Assembly: GCA_964521575.1 (NCBI GenBank)
Contig: CAZFSR010000010.1
Location: 20,790-84,789 of the forward strand
Reading direction: 5' to 3'
DNA length: 64,000 nucleotides
Origin: 79-D21 sp964521575
GTDB lineage: Bacteria; Synergistota; Synergistia; Synergistales; 79-D21
Shown here: piece after piece, positions 1 through 7,807 of the stretch
Numbering within the stretch: position 1 is the stretch's first letter
Layout: each line of letters starts with the position of its first letter
Notes under the pieces: generated by a model
Databases searched by the model: none
Told to the model about the DNA's origin: nothing
Seen by the model: the letters and a program-made list of their open reading frames with translations, nothing else
Program-made: the position numbers and the translations under genes

Positions 1-531
1 CATGCGGGCACCATGAGGGACATGATCGAGGCACTCCTTGAGCTTTCCCGCCTGGATCTGACGGAGAAACCTTTCGATATCGAGCCGGTTGATCTTCAGC
101 AGGTTGCCCACTCTGCGTGCCAAGGGCTGAGCCTCATTTTCAACCGGAGGGGACAACAGGTGGAAAAAGAAACCCGGCCTACACTGGTGAAAGGGCGAAG
201 GCCGCTGCTTTTTACGCTCGCCAGCAACCTGCTTGACAACGCGAGCAAGTATTCCCCCCCCGGTGGGCGGCTCGGCATAAGGACCTATCCGGATGAACCG
301 GCCCATGAATCGATCCTTGAAGTGTGGGATACGGGCCCAGGAATGTCCGAGGAGGAAATCCGCCAATGCTTTGAACTCTTCTGGCGGGCGGACGGATCGA
401 GGCATATGCCTGGATACGGGATCGGCCTGCCCCTGGTCTACCGTATAGCCCAGATCCATAACGGAAAGATCGAGATGCGTTCAGGCTCAGGGGGAGGGCT
501 GCTTTTCAGGATCCGTTTCCCCGAAGCCTGA
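1..531 (+). CDS. Sensor histidine kinase, C-terminal part (5' end outside window)
   Basis: The frame is open from the first base, so the start lies upstream. The visible 176 residues hold the end of a dimerisation helix (MRDMIEALLELSRL) and a complete HATPase_c domain: N-box around N76-K83 (SNLLDNASK), G1 box DTGPGM (110-115), F-box (FELF, 123-126) and G2 box GYGIGL (138-143). It would autophosphorylate a histidine just upstream of the window and pass phosphate to a response regulator. The partner is not visible. An intrinsic terminator follows directly, so this is the last gene of its operon. The signal sensed cannot be inferred. Confidence 0.9.
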   Translation, partial: HAGTMRDMIEALLELSRLDLTEKPFDIEPVDLQQVAHSACQGLSLIFNRRGQQVEKETRPTLVKGRRPLLFTLASNLLDNASKYSPPGGRLGIRTYPDEPAHESILEVWDTGPGMSEEEIRQCFELFWRADGSRHMPGYGIGLPLVYRIAQIHNGKIEMRSGSGGGLLFRIRFPEA

Positions 532-559
532 ACGCTTTCTTGAGAACCAATCAGGGGAG

Positions 560-593
560 GGGCCGGAAGAAGAAGCTTTCCGGCCCGTTTTTT
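560..593 (+). terminator. Intrinsic terminator after histidine kinase
   Basis: A perfect 9-bp stem (560-568 with 578-586, GGGCCGGAA arm) with a 9-nt loop is followed by six T residues at 588-593. It serves the plus-strand kinase gene. The same hairpin lies downstream of htrA on the minus strand but lacks a T-run there. Confidence 0.85.
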
Positions 594-610
594 ACTGATT
601 TGTTGGCCCT

Positions 611-2026
611 TCAACTGGCTTTCAAGGGCACGAAGGTGGTTCGTCCTTCCCTCCAAACCAGCAGAACCATATTTTTACCCTTTGTCGCATTCAAGGCCGT
701 CTCCCACGAGCGAACATCCCTGACCGCCACGCCGTTTACTCCCTGTATCACATCGCCGGGGCGTAATCCCGCTCTTTCCGCAGGGGAGGCCGTTTCAACG
801 CTCAGAACGACAACCCCCTGCAAGGCTGGCAAATCGAACTTATTCCGGGTTTGCGCATCGGTATTGCCGACCTGCAGTCCCAATCGGTATCCGATTCCCT
901 CTCTGCCCGTGTTTTTGGAACCCGGCTGGTCAGGCAATTCCTCAAGTCTTACGGAAACGTTCACTGTCTTGCCGTTCCGCAAGATTTCCAGTTTGACCGT
1001 ATCTCCGGCACCCTGCCTCCTGACCGCGCTTGAGAGATCGTCGGGGGTTTTGACGGCAGCTCCCCCGATTCTTTTTATGATGTCGCCGCGCTGAAGCCCG
1101 GCCTTTTCCGCCGGTGAGTTGGGAACGACATCGCTGACCAGCGCCCCGTCTGAAGATTTCAAGTTAAACCCTTCGACGATATCCGGCGTCACCGGTTGCA
1201 TGTAGACTCCCAGCCAGGCCCGCTTGACCCGCCCAAACTTGACAAGATCGTTCATGACCTGCTTGGCGACGTTGATGGGTATCGCGAAGCCAATCCCCTG
1301 GGCATAGGGAACAATGGCCGTGTTGATTCCGATCACCTGGTTTTCCAGGTTGATCAACGGTCCTCCACTGTTTCCCGGGTTGATGGCGGCATCCGTTTGG
1401 AAGAAACCGTCAAAATTGAGTCGTTCAAGCCTGATGCTCCGGTTTTTCGCGGAAATGACTCCTACGGTGACGGTGTGTTCAAGGCCAAAGGGATTTCCGA
1501 TCGCCACAACCCATTCTCCGACCTCTGTCCGCTCCGAATCTCCCATCTTCAGGACCGGTAGATTGGAAGCCTTTATCCGGATAACGGCTAGGTCAAAGGT
1601 CGGGTCTTTCCCGACGATCTCGGCATCAAACCGCCGCCCGTCAGCCAAAGTGACTGTAACCGAGTCTGCCCCATCCACAACATGACTGTTCGTCAGGATC
1701 ATGCCATCCGGGCTGACGATAAACCCCGACCCCTTCCCCTCCATCGGCACGACACGGGAAAAAAGGTCCATTTGATCCCCGAAGAACTGCCTGAGGATGG
1801 GATCGTTCCCAAACGGGGAAAGTGACTGCCTCACAAGGGTTTTCGTGTCGATGTTCACAACGGCCGGAGAGGACTTCCTGGCGATCGCGGCAATGGGATT
1901 TCCGGTGAAGACATCTTGCGATACAGCCGGAGCGACGGGCTTGATCGCCTGAGGTGCCATGTAGATGATTCCCATGAACAAGAGCGCAATACCCACAACC
2001 ATGCCGACTTTCCTGATTCTTTCCAT
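611..2026 (-). CDS. htrA: HtrA/DegP-family serine protease (Do-like)
   Basis: Envelope protease and chaperone for misfolded proteins. From the chosen start it has 471 residues: an N-terminal hydrophobic segment (about 6-26, signal anchor or signal peptide), a trypsin-like domain with the catalytic triad H115 (TNSHVVDG), D145 (FDLAVI) and S220 (NPGNSGGPL), then two PDZ domains (about 255-350 and 370-465). An upstream in-frame ATG at 2074 exists. The start at 2026 is preferred because GAGGTGAG sits just before it and it places the hydrophobic segment at the N-terminus. Transcribed alone, after the jag terminator. Confidence 0.93.
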   Translation of the reverse strand: MERIRKVGMVVGIALLFMGIIYMAPQAIKPVAPAVSQDVFTGNPIAAIARKSSPAVVNIDTKTLVRQSLSPFGNDPILRQFFGDQMDLFSRVVPMEGKGSGFIVSPDGMILTNSHVVDGADSVTVTLADGRRFDAEIVGKDPTFDLAVIRIKASNLPVLKMGDSERTEVGEWVVAIGNPFGLEHTVTVGVISAKNRSIRLERLNFDGFFQTDAAINPGNSGGPLINLENQVIGINTAIVPYAQGIGFAIPINVAKQVMNDLVKFGRVKRAWLGVYMQPVTPDIVEGFNLKSSDGALVSDVVPNSPAEKAGLQRGDIIKRIGGAAVKTPDDLSSAVRRQGAGDTVKLEILRNGKTVNVSVRLEELPDQPGSKNTGREGIGYRLGLQVGNTDAQTRNKFDLPALQGVVVLSVETASPAERAGLRPGDVIQGVNGVAVRDVRSWETALNATKGKNMVLLVWREGRTTFVPLKAS

Positions 2027-2101
2027 AGGGCTCACCTCTTCGTCAACGCGTTTTCTTGATTTTACCGGGCTCACGGAAAAGGCGAATCGGCTTTTTTACT
2101 G

Positions 2102-2136
2102 AAAAAGGAGAGGGCCTCGCGAGGCCCTCTCCTTTT
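2102..2136 (-). terminator. Intrinsic terminator of the rpmH-jag operon
   Basis: A 34-nt perfect palindrome (2103-2136, centre GCGC) overlaps the jag stop codon. On the minus strand it is followed by a run of T residues (complement of 2102-2106). Confidence 0.85.
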
Positions 2137-2806
2137 AGTGTCCGCTTTTCCGTGCATGTCCCGTCTCCCGCGGCCAGATGACGACGCGCCGCTGGGGTTC
2201 ATCACCAATGGATCGCGTTTCAACCTCGGGGTGCTCTTTCAGGGCAATATGGACAACCCGCCGTTCCCAGCTCGTCATGGGCTCCATCGTCACCGGACGA
2301 TGACGCCGTACCGCCTCCCTGGCAGTTGACAAGGCTACCCTCTTGAGGTTCTGTTCACGCCTTTCCCTGTAACCGTCGCTATCCAGCCTGATGGGCCGTG
2401 AAGGGCCGATTTCGCGCGAAACCAGGTTCAGCAGGTATTCCAGGGCTTTCAGTGTTTCCCCGTATTTCCCGATGATGATGCCCGCATCAATTCCGGTGAG
2501 GTTCAAGATCCCCTCCTCGCCGACTTCGATCCCGACGTCCATTTCCATAAGATTCAGGATATCGAAGAGGATGCTTTTATGCCTGAGAAGATCAAGGTCC
2601 CCAGCGGGAGTCAACTGCACGCGGGTTTTTCTCGAAAAGAGCCCGAGGAACCGTTTTCCTTCCTCCAAGACCTGAACGTCTACATCCTCTGGCCGAATGT
2701 TCCACGTCCGGGCCGCATCCTCTATGGCGTTTTCCAACGAATCCGTTTCGACGATCAAAGATTCGTGGGCATCCATCTCCTCTTCCCTTTCCTTCTCGCG
2801 GGGCAT
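2135..2806 (-). CDS. jag: Jag/KhpB-like RNA-binding protein (Jag_N-KH-R3H)
   Basis: 223 residues. It has a Jag N-terminal domain with the GKRFLGLF signature, a KH domain with IIGKYGETLKALEYL (GxxG loop), and an R3H domain (RRHRPVTMEPMTSWERR) near the C-terminus. Proteins of this family bind RNA and affect cell division and envelope synthesis; the gene sits next to yidC in many bacteria, as here. An ATG at 2776 directly after GAGGAG would give a shorter protein starting MDAHES. An earlier ATG would overlap yidC by 85 bp, which is less likely. Last gene before the terminator. Confidence 0.9.
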   Translation of the reverse strand: MPREKEREEEMDAHESLIVETDSLENAIEDAARTWNIRPEDVDVQVLEEGKRFLGLFSRKTRVQLTPAGDLDLLRHKSILFDILNLMEMDVGIEVGEEGILNLTGIDAGIIIGKYGETLKALEYLLNLVSREIGPSRPIRLDSDGYRERREQNLKRVALSTAREAVRRHRPVTMEPMTSWERRVVHIALKEHPEVETRSIGDEPQRRVVIWPRETGHARKSGH

Positions 2807-2811
2807 GGGTC

Positions 2812-3603
2812 CTAATCTCCATCCCGGGTTGGCTTGTTCTTGAAAAGAACCGGCTTCTTCTCCATTTCCACTTCGGTCATCTTGACGACTCGCCACTGCT
2901 GGACAACGCTCATCAGCGAGGAAACGCCCCAGTAGAGCAGGACGCCTCCCGGGAGGTTAAGGCAAATAAAGGTCAGGAAAACCGGCATAAACCAGTTCAT
3001 GAAGGCCATCTGAGGGTTGTTGCTGGCGGAAAGCTGTTGCTGGAACCATGTAAGGAAACCGATCGAGACGAGGAGAAAGAGGTTCGGCCCGTAGATTCCG
3101 ACCTTCAGGAGCCCGGCAGGGTTTGAGGCAATCCCGCCCAGAAGAGCCGTGATGCCGGACGTATGGGCACCCAGGCCCAAAGCCTTCCCCATCGTGGAAA
3201 GGACGGACTCCTCAAGTCCCACGCCAAGGAAGGATACTCCTCCGAACTTGAAGTTGGTCAGAACCCTGAACAACAGGATCAGGATGGGTAGCTGGACGAG
3301 GAGGGGCAGGCACCCAGCGGCAGGATTGACCTGATTTTCCTTGTACAGCTTCATTGTTTCTTCGTTCAGTTTCTGCTTGTCGTTTCCGAACTTCTCCTGC
3401 AGTGCCTTGATTCGGGGCTGGATCTTCTGCATCTTTTGCATGCTGACCAGCTGTTTCTGGTTCAGCGGGTGAAGGATGACCCTCACCAGTATCGTGAGTA
3501 GAATAATGGCCAACCCGTAGGAATGGGTCAGTCCGTAAAAAAGGTTCAGGGTTTTAAGCAGCAGTTCACCTGCCTGGTTCCACAAGGTCCCCAAACGATT
3601 CAC
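2812..3603 (-). CDS. yidC: YidC/OxaA membrane protein insertase, short form
   Basis: 263 residues. It inserts and folds inner-membrane proteins alone or with SecYEG. Visible are the membrane helix LAIILLTILVRVILHPLNQ with the conserved arginine of the hydrophilic groove, the basic cytoplasmic coiled hairpin (MQKMQKIQPRIKALQEKFG), and the motif NPAAGCLPLLVQLPI. It lacks the large periplasmic P1 domain usual in Gram-negative YidC, and there is no lipobox. The start overlaps the yidD stop by 4 bp. Confidence 0.95.
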   Translation of the reverse strand: MNRLGTLWNQAGELLLKTLNLFYGLTHSYGLAIILLTILVRVILHPLNQKQLVSMQKMQKIQPRIKALQEKFGNDKQKLNEETMKLYKENQVNPAAGCLPLLVQLPILILLFRVLTNFKFGGVSFLGVGLEESVLSTMGKALGLGAHTSGITALLGGIASNPAGLLKVGIYGPNLFLLVSIGFLTWFQQQLSASNNPQMAFMNWFMPVFLTFICLNLPGGVLLYWGVSSLMSVVQQWRVVKMTEVEMEKKPVLFKNKPTRDGD

Positions 3604-3881
3604 CGTCCCTCTGGTTCATTTTTTTCGTTTTTTTCGGTTCCTTTCTCTGCATCTAGATCAGGCACAGGATCGAACCCCCCTGGCGACCAAGGGCCGCAAC
3701 GAAGAATCCGCCTCGCTCCGAGAAAGATTCCCCGGAAAAAGCCGTAACGCTCGACCGCTTCGAAGGTATATGCGGAACAAGTCGGCGAGAAACGGCAATT
3801 CCTTCCTAGCAAGGGAGAAATGAATCGTTGGTAGAAACGGATCAGGTTCAGTGCCAGGAGCGCCGGAAGGGATTTCTTCAT
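3600..3881 (-). CDS. yidD: Membrane protein insertion efficiency factor YidD
   Basis: 93 residues. Small membrane-associated protein that assists YidC. Family signature seen: IRFYQRFISPLLGRNCRF, then PTCSAYTFEAVERYG and the RILRCGPWSPGGFDPVP stretch. The C-terminus is highly charged (Glu, Lys, Asn). Overlaps rnpA upstream and yidC downstream by 4 bp each, so translation is probably coupled across all three genes. Confidence 0.95.
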   Translation of the reverse strand: MKKSLPALLALNLIRFYQRFISPLLGRNCRFSPTCSAYTFEAVERYGFFRGIFLGARRILRCGPWSPGGFDPVPDLDAEKGTEKNEKNEPEGR

Positions 3882-4276
3882 TCTCTATCGGTCCCGCTCC
3901 GCTGAAAGGGATACGGATACCCAGGCTTCAGGAATCCTTCCTTATCGAGGAGCCTTACCAATTCAGCATAGACTTCGTTTGTTCGGGACTCAAGTCCGGC
4001 AGACCTTAGCATGGCGACGATCCAAAGGCCTTCTTTCACCCACGGGCGGCAAGCCCGGAAAGCTTCCCTCAGGACCCGCCTGCCCCTGCTGCGGACGACG
4101 GACGAACCTTGGCGCTTCCCAACCGCCGCTCCTAGCCGGGGCGGCCCTTCTCCCGTTTCCAGAAACAACAACCGCACCAGCCCTCCTTTGACGCGTCGGC
4201 CGGTGCGGAAGACCAGATCAAACTCCCATCCTTTTTTCAGTCTATAGCTCGCTGGAAACCGGAAAGGACGATCCAT
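3878..4276 (-). CDS. rnpA: Ribonuclease P protein component
   Basis: 132 residues. Protein subunit of RNase P, which removes tRNA 5' leaders. The start matches the family (YRLKKGWEFDLVFRTGRR), and the basic helix LREAFR lies in the middle. The family's RNR motif reads RSR here (VVRSRGRRVLREAFR), an Asn-to-Ser change. The ATG directly abuts the rpmH stop codon. Operon rpmH-rnpA-yidD-yidC-jag is the classical order. Confidence 0.93.
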   Translation of the reverse strand: MDRPFRFPASYRLKKGWEFDLVFRTGRRVKGGLVRLLFLETGEGPPRLGAAVGKRQGSSVVRSRGRRVLREAFRACRPWVKEGLWIVAMLRSAGLESRTNEVYAELVRLLDKEGFLKPGYPYPFQRSGTDRE

Positions 4277-4411
4277 CTAGACTGCGAGGCGTTTGCGCCC
4301 CTTGCGTCTCCTGTTGCGGATGACGCGGCGTCCCGTCGGGGAGCTGGAACGCACGAGAAAACCCATTGTCCGCTTGCGGCGCGTTTTATGGGGTTGAAAG
4401 GTCCGCTTCAT
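4277..4411 (-). CDS. rpmH: 50S ribosomal protein L34
   Basis: 44 residues, the normal size: MKRTFQPHKTRRKRTMGFLV and a strongly basic C-terminal half. A longer reading in the same frame exists, but only this start fits the family and it has an AGGGGGTG ribosome-binding stretch. First gene of the operon, with its promoter in the preceding gap. dnaA, often divergent from rpmH, is not next to it here. Confidence 0.97.
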   Translation of the reverse strand: MKRTFQPHKTRRKRTMGFLVRSSSPTGRRVIRNRRRKGRKRLAV

Positions 4412-4477
4412 TGACGACACCCCCTTGCTCTTGGAAAATCTTAAGAAGATTAAACGGTCTTGCCCGGCAGCCTTGAT

Positions 4478-4507
4478 ACTATAACACAGCTCCCGGAGGC
4501 CTATCAA
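4478..4507 (-). promoter_or_regulatory. Putative sigma70 promoter of rpmH operon
   Basis: Minus-strand TTGATA (complement of 4502-4507) and TATAGT (complement of 4478-4483) with an 18-bp spacer, overlapping the dinG stop codon. The region is framed by an 8-bp inverted repeat (CCTTGATA at 4471-4478 and TATCAAGG at 4502-4509), which may be an operator or chance. Confidence 0.55.
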
Positions 4508-6429
4508 GGAGTGGGAGCCAGCCTGATTCTCCTGATCGGAACTCCCGGAAAATCCTGGAAAATTCTCCAATCCGGCCTTCCCAAAGCCCTGCCGTCCAGT
4601 ATCACGACCCTCCCAAGATCGGTTTTCCTTCGAATGAGCCGCCCAAATGCCTGCCTGAGGAAAAGGCGGCTCATCGGAAGGGTGCTTTTCGTGAAGGCCG
4701 CTCTCCCCTCCAGGTCCTGCCTGGCCCGAACAAGCGGGTCATCCGGATGTGGGAAGGGAATCCGGTCAAGAATCACCTGGGTCAGTCCATCACCCGGGAT
4801 ATCGATTCCTTCCCTGAAAGACAGGCTGCCGATGAGAACGGAGGTCTCATCCTTCCTGAACATCTCGAGCAATTCTCCCTTTGGTGCCTCTCCCTGGCAC
4901 AAGAGGCGGTATTGCCGTTCCTTCCTTTTCATCCTTTTCGATACCGCTCCGACCAACCGCCTTGAGCTGCAAAGAACAAGGGTTCTCCCGCCGTTTTCCT
5001 CGCATAGCTTTTCGATGACACGACTGGCCTTTTCGTCATACCCGCATTCCGTTACCTTCAGGTCCAGATCGACAACCCAGATTGACATTTGGGAGGGGAG
5101 GTCGAAAGGAGAGTCAAGGATAAAGCTTTCCCGGGGCAGGATCCCTGTCTCGCTTTCCCAATAATCGAAACTTCCTCCGACAGACAACGTGGCTGAAGTG
5201 CAAACGATTGGGACATCCTGAACGGAAGAAAGTGCCTCCCGCACCGATGGACCCGCCAGCACCGGTGCACTTTGGATTTGGGCTCCATCCCACCACGTCG
5301 CCCAGTGGGGGTACCGGGCCACATCAAGGCACCAGGCAAACTCTTCGAGGGCTTCCACCAGCTGTGCGGCCGTGATGAGTCCCTCCGCCCAGTCCGTTCC
5401 CGTTTCGCCTGTCGGCGCCTTCTCGCCGTCTTTGGGGAAATTGGACAAAAACCTCTCAACCTCGATCTTTAGGGATCCTGAGCAGGCTTCGAGATCGTGG
5501 CGGAATTCGGTGAGGGGTTTCCTGAACAGCCATTGATCCTTAGGGAGCAGGGCCATCCGGTTAAAGAGGCGTTCCACCCCAACAGTCGTTTTCCCCCATT
5601 CGGCTTGCAAGTTCCCTTCGGGAATCCTCAGGCAGCGGAACGATTTTTCCAGACTGACCAAGTGCCGGGAAGACAGGATCCTCCGAAAGCGCTCCAGGGA
5701 TGCCGAACGCAAGGCGGCAGAACGTGCCGCTTCCGGAATCCGGTGCGCCTCATCGCATAGCAAGGCGTCGAAAGGGACAGGGAAGGACCGCTCTCCCCCA
5801 TCCAGGTGCGAAAAGAAGAGATGGTAATTGGCCACAATGAGGTTCCAGTCTCGGGCTTCCATGTAAAGGCGTTGAAGGAAACATTCCTCCCGGTAGGGGC
5901 AAAGCATCCCAAGACAGCCCTCTCGGCTAGCCGCAATCATTCCCAGCACTGGATGCGATTCCGGGAGGTCGAGCTCCGAGAGGTCACCGGTCTTTGTCTC
6001 ATGACTCCAATGCAAGATTTCCGCTGATGTCGTCCCACCGTCACCGAAAGAAAGGAAGCCCCCGGAATCAAGTTCGAGGCTACGCCTAAGGCAAAGATAG
6101 TTCCCCCGTCCCTTTAGGGTTCCGTAACGGAAGGGTTCGGGCAAGAGATTGAGCAGGAGCGGGAGGTCCTTCGAAACAAGTTGTTCCTGCAAGGCAAGCC
6201 CTGCGGTGAGCAGCAAAACAGCCCGGTCTTCTTCCAGTGCCCAGAGGAGAGAGGGGATGAGGAGCGCAAAACTCTTGCCGACCCCTGTCGGAGCTTCCAC
6301 CGCCAAGATTCCGCCCTTCCCCGAAGTGAGCAACTCCCAGATTTTTTTTGCCATCTCGGCCTGTTGCGGACGAAACTCAAATCCCTCCATCCCCGAGAGA
6401 CGGCCGGATCGGCCGAAATAGGATTCCAT
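4504..6429 (-). CDS. DinG/XPD-family ATP-dependent helicase
   Basis: About 641 residues. Superfamily 2 DNA helicase, probably 5'-to-3', for repair or R-loop removal. From the chosen start: Walker A EAPTGVGKS (45-53), four cysteines at about 114, 173, 178 and 184 placed as in the Fe-S cluster of XPD/DinG, a DEAH box (227-230, CDEAHR), and C-terminal motifs GSLSFREGIDIPG and LRQAFGRLIRR. The start is uncertain: an ATG at 6444 makes an ATGA overlap with the upstream DUF445 gene, but the ATG at 6429 has a better-spaced AAGG. Bacterial DinG and YoaA cannot be told apart by eye. Confidence 0.88.
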   Translation of the reverse strand: MESYFGRSGRLSGMEGFEFRPQQAEMAKKIWELLTSGKGGILAVEAPTGVGKSFALLIPSLLWALEEDRAVLLLTAGLALQEQLVSKDLPLLLNLLPEPFRYGTLKGRGNYLCLRRSLELDSGGFLSFGDGGTTSAEILHWSHETKTGDLSELDLPESHPVLGMIAASREGCLGMLCPYREECFLQRLYMEARDWNLIVANYHLFFSHLDGGERSFPVPFDALLCDEAHRIPEAARSAALRSASLERFRRILSSRHLVSLEKSFRCLRIPEGNLQAEWGKTTVGVERLFNRMALLPKDQWLFRKPLTEFRHDLEACSGSLKIEVERFLSNFPKDGEKAPTGETGTDWAEGLITAAQLVEALEEFAWCLDVARYPHWATWWDGAQIQSAPVLAGPSVREALSSVQDVPIVCTSATLSVGGSFDYWESETGILPRESFILDSPFDLPSQMSIWVVDLDLKVTECGYDEKASRVIEKLCEENGGRTLVLCSSRRLVGAVSKRMKRKERQYRLLCQGEAPKGELLEMFRKDETSVLIGSLSFREGIDIPGDGLTQVILDRIPFPHPDDPLVRARQDLEGRAAFTKSTLPMSRLFLRQAFGRLIRRKTDLGRVVILDGRALGRPDWRIFQDFPGVPIRRIRLAPTP

Positions 6430-6440
6430 CGGGTGAGCCT

Positions 6441-7367
6441 TCATTTCGATAGCAGCCATATTCCCAGGCCAAGTGCCGATCCCATGAGTCCACCCCAAAT
6501 TTCAATCCAGTCGAGGTATTTCCTTGCCAGGGTTTCCAAGTAATTCTCCAGCTGTTCTGGAGTCGCGTCACGCAAGGATCGCTTCGCGAGCTCTCCAAGA
6601 TCGATCTCCCTCAGCATCCGGATGAGAAGCCGCTCGAAGCTGTGCCTGACCATCTCCAAGATCTCGGAATCCCCAAGGCGGCTCGCTCCGTCCAGGAGCG
6701 AGGCCAGCTTTCGTTGCGTTCCCCTCAAACCGTCTTCAGTGAGAAGCGACCTGTTCAGGTTCGCCGAAGCTGATCGGATCACCCAATCCGCGATCCTTTC
6801 GCTGTTCAGCAGACCAAGCTTTCCGGCCATACCCAGGATAAGGCTGTCGTGAAGTGCATTTTCCACTTGTGTTCTGACAAACCTCTCGGTCTCCTTCCCC
6901 AGCAACAGGCGCTGCAAGGGGCCTTCCAAAGCGCTCCCCATCCTTCGCAGGTTCGATCTCCTTAGAAAAACTCGCCGCACCTCCTTGCGGAATGTCGGGC
7001 CGACCTTTTCCAGGAGTCGCCCCTCCGATACGGCCCTTTCGAGCGTCTCCTGGGTCAGGAGACGCTCCCGAAGCTCGCGGGCCAGGGTTTCCAGGATTTT
7101 CTCCTGGTTCCGCGTCACCAGGCCGCTCCCGGGGAGGATCCATTCCCAGTGTCCCAGCTTGACGCGCACTTTGTGGAAAATCATCCTGACAGCCAGGACA
7201 TTGGTCACGAGTCCGACAAGACCAGACCCCCCCAAAAGCCAAAGGAGCCTGCCTAGGCCGCTCCCCCGGTTTTCCAGGAAAAAGCCGGTGACGGAGAGAA
7301 CAATCAGCCCCATCGACACGAGCCCCTTGCCCCACTTGTTTCCCTCCGCACTTTGCGGATTTTGCAT
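6441..7367 (-). CDS. DUF445 family membrane protein
   Basis: 308 residues. Two hydrophobic stretches near the N-terminus (about 14-30 and 40-62, including LVGLVTNVLAVRMIF) and one at the C-terminus (LGLGIWLLSK) enclose a long helical region. This layout and the TNxLAxxMIF signature match DUF445 (YheB/YjiN-like), whose function is not established. It overlaps the helicase start, so the two are probably one transcript. The start follows GAGGCGGGA and is divergent from rpsT. An upstream ATG at 7466 would run into the rpsT promoter. Confidence 0.8.
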   Translation of the reverse strand: MQNPQSAEGNKWGKGLVSMGLIVLSVTGFFLENRGSGLGRLLWLLGGSGLVGLVTNVLAVRMIFHKVRVKLGHWEWILPGSGLVTRNQEKILETLARELRERLLTQETLERAVSEGRLLEKVGPTFRKEVRRVFLRRSNLRRMGSALEGPLQRLLLGKETERFVRTQVENALHDSLILGMAGKLGLLNSERIADWVIRSASANLNRSLLTEDGLRGTQRKLASLLDGASRLGDSEILEMVRHSFERLLIRMLREIDLGELAKRSLRDATPEQLENYLETLARKYLDWIEIWGGLMGSALGLGIWLLSK

Positions 7368-7445
7368 TCGTCCCGCCTCTCTCCAGGGCCAAAACCCGAC
7401 CGTTATTGTATAATACGGCTTCGTGGGAATCTGCATTTTCATTCC

Positions 7446-7474
7446 TTGCCCGGTTGCTCCGGGCATGCTAGAAT
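7446..7474 (+). promoter_or_regulatory. Putative sigma70 promoter of rpsT
   Basis: TTGCCC (7446-7451), 17-bp spacer, TAGAAT (7469-7474), then a short leader with a strong AAGGAGGTG (7491-7499). A perfect TATAAT at 7409-7414 lacks a matching -35 box. Confidence 0.6.
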
Positions 7475-7505
7475 TTGCTTTGCTTTACGGAAGGAGGTGA
7501 ACCGC

Positions 7506-7784
7506 GTGCCCAACAAGAAATCCGCCGAAAAAAGAGTTCGAATCTCAGAAAGAAACCGACTCTACAACCGTTTCTGGAAGAGTCGTTGCAAGACTGCAGC
7601 CAAAAGGCTCATGGAAAGCCTGGAGGGAAAGGATTCCCGGATGATCCAGTCCCGTCTCGACGAAGCCCAGTCGGTCCTGGACAAGGCCGCCGGCAAGGGG
7701 GTCCTGCACCCTAACACGGTCGCGAGACGCAAATCCATGCTGACGCAGAAAGCAAAAGACGCAATGAAAGCCGCCGACGCCTAG
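7506..7784 (+). CDS. rpsT: 30S ribosomal protein S20
   Basis: 92 residues, GTG start (PNKKSAEKRVRISERNRLYN follows the start), chosen because AAGGAGGTG lies 6 nt upstream. An in-frame ATG far upstream would add an unrelated extension. Basic helical protein that binds 16S rRNA. Monocistronic: its own promoter and terminator are visible. Confidence 0.96.
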   Translation: MPNKKSAEKRVRISERNRLYNRFWKSRCKTAAKRLMESLEGKDSRMIQSRLDEAQSVLDKAAGKGVLHPNTVARRKSMLTQKAKDAMKAADA

Positions 7785-7798
7785 CCGGCGGCTTTTTT
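7767..7798 (+). terminator. Intrinsic terminator of rpsT
   Basis: Nine-bp stem (7768-7776 with 7786-7794) with the rpsT stop codon in the loop, followed by six T residues. It also lies just downstream of holA on the other strand, with a weaker T-run. Confidence 0.88.
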
Positions 7799-7807
7799 CT
7801 CTCTTTT

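Noticed and set aside
4412..4503. Replication origin beside rpmH
   Set aside because: The gap is 92 bp, shows no DnaA-box cluster and no dnaA gene is adjacent.
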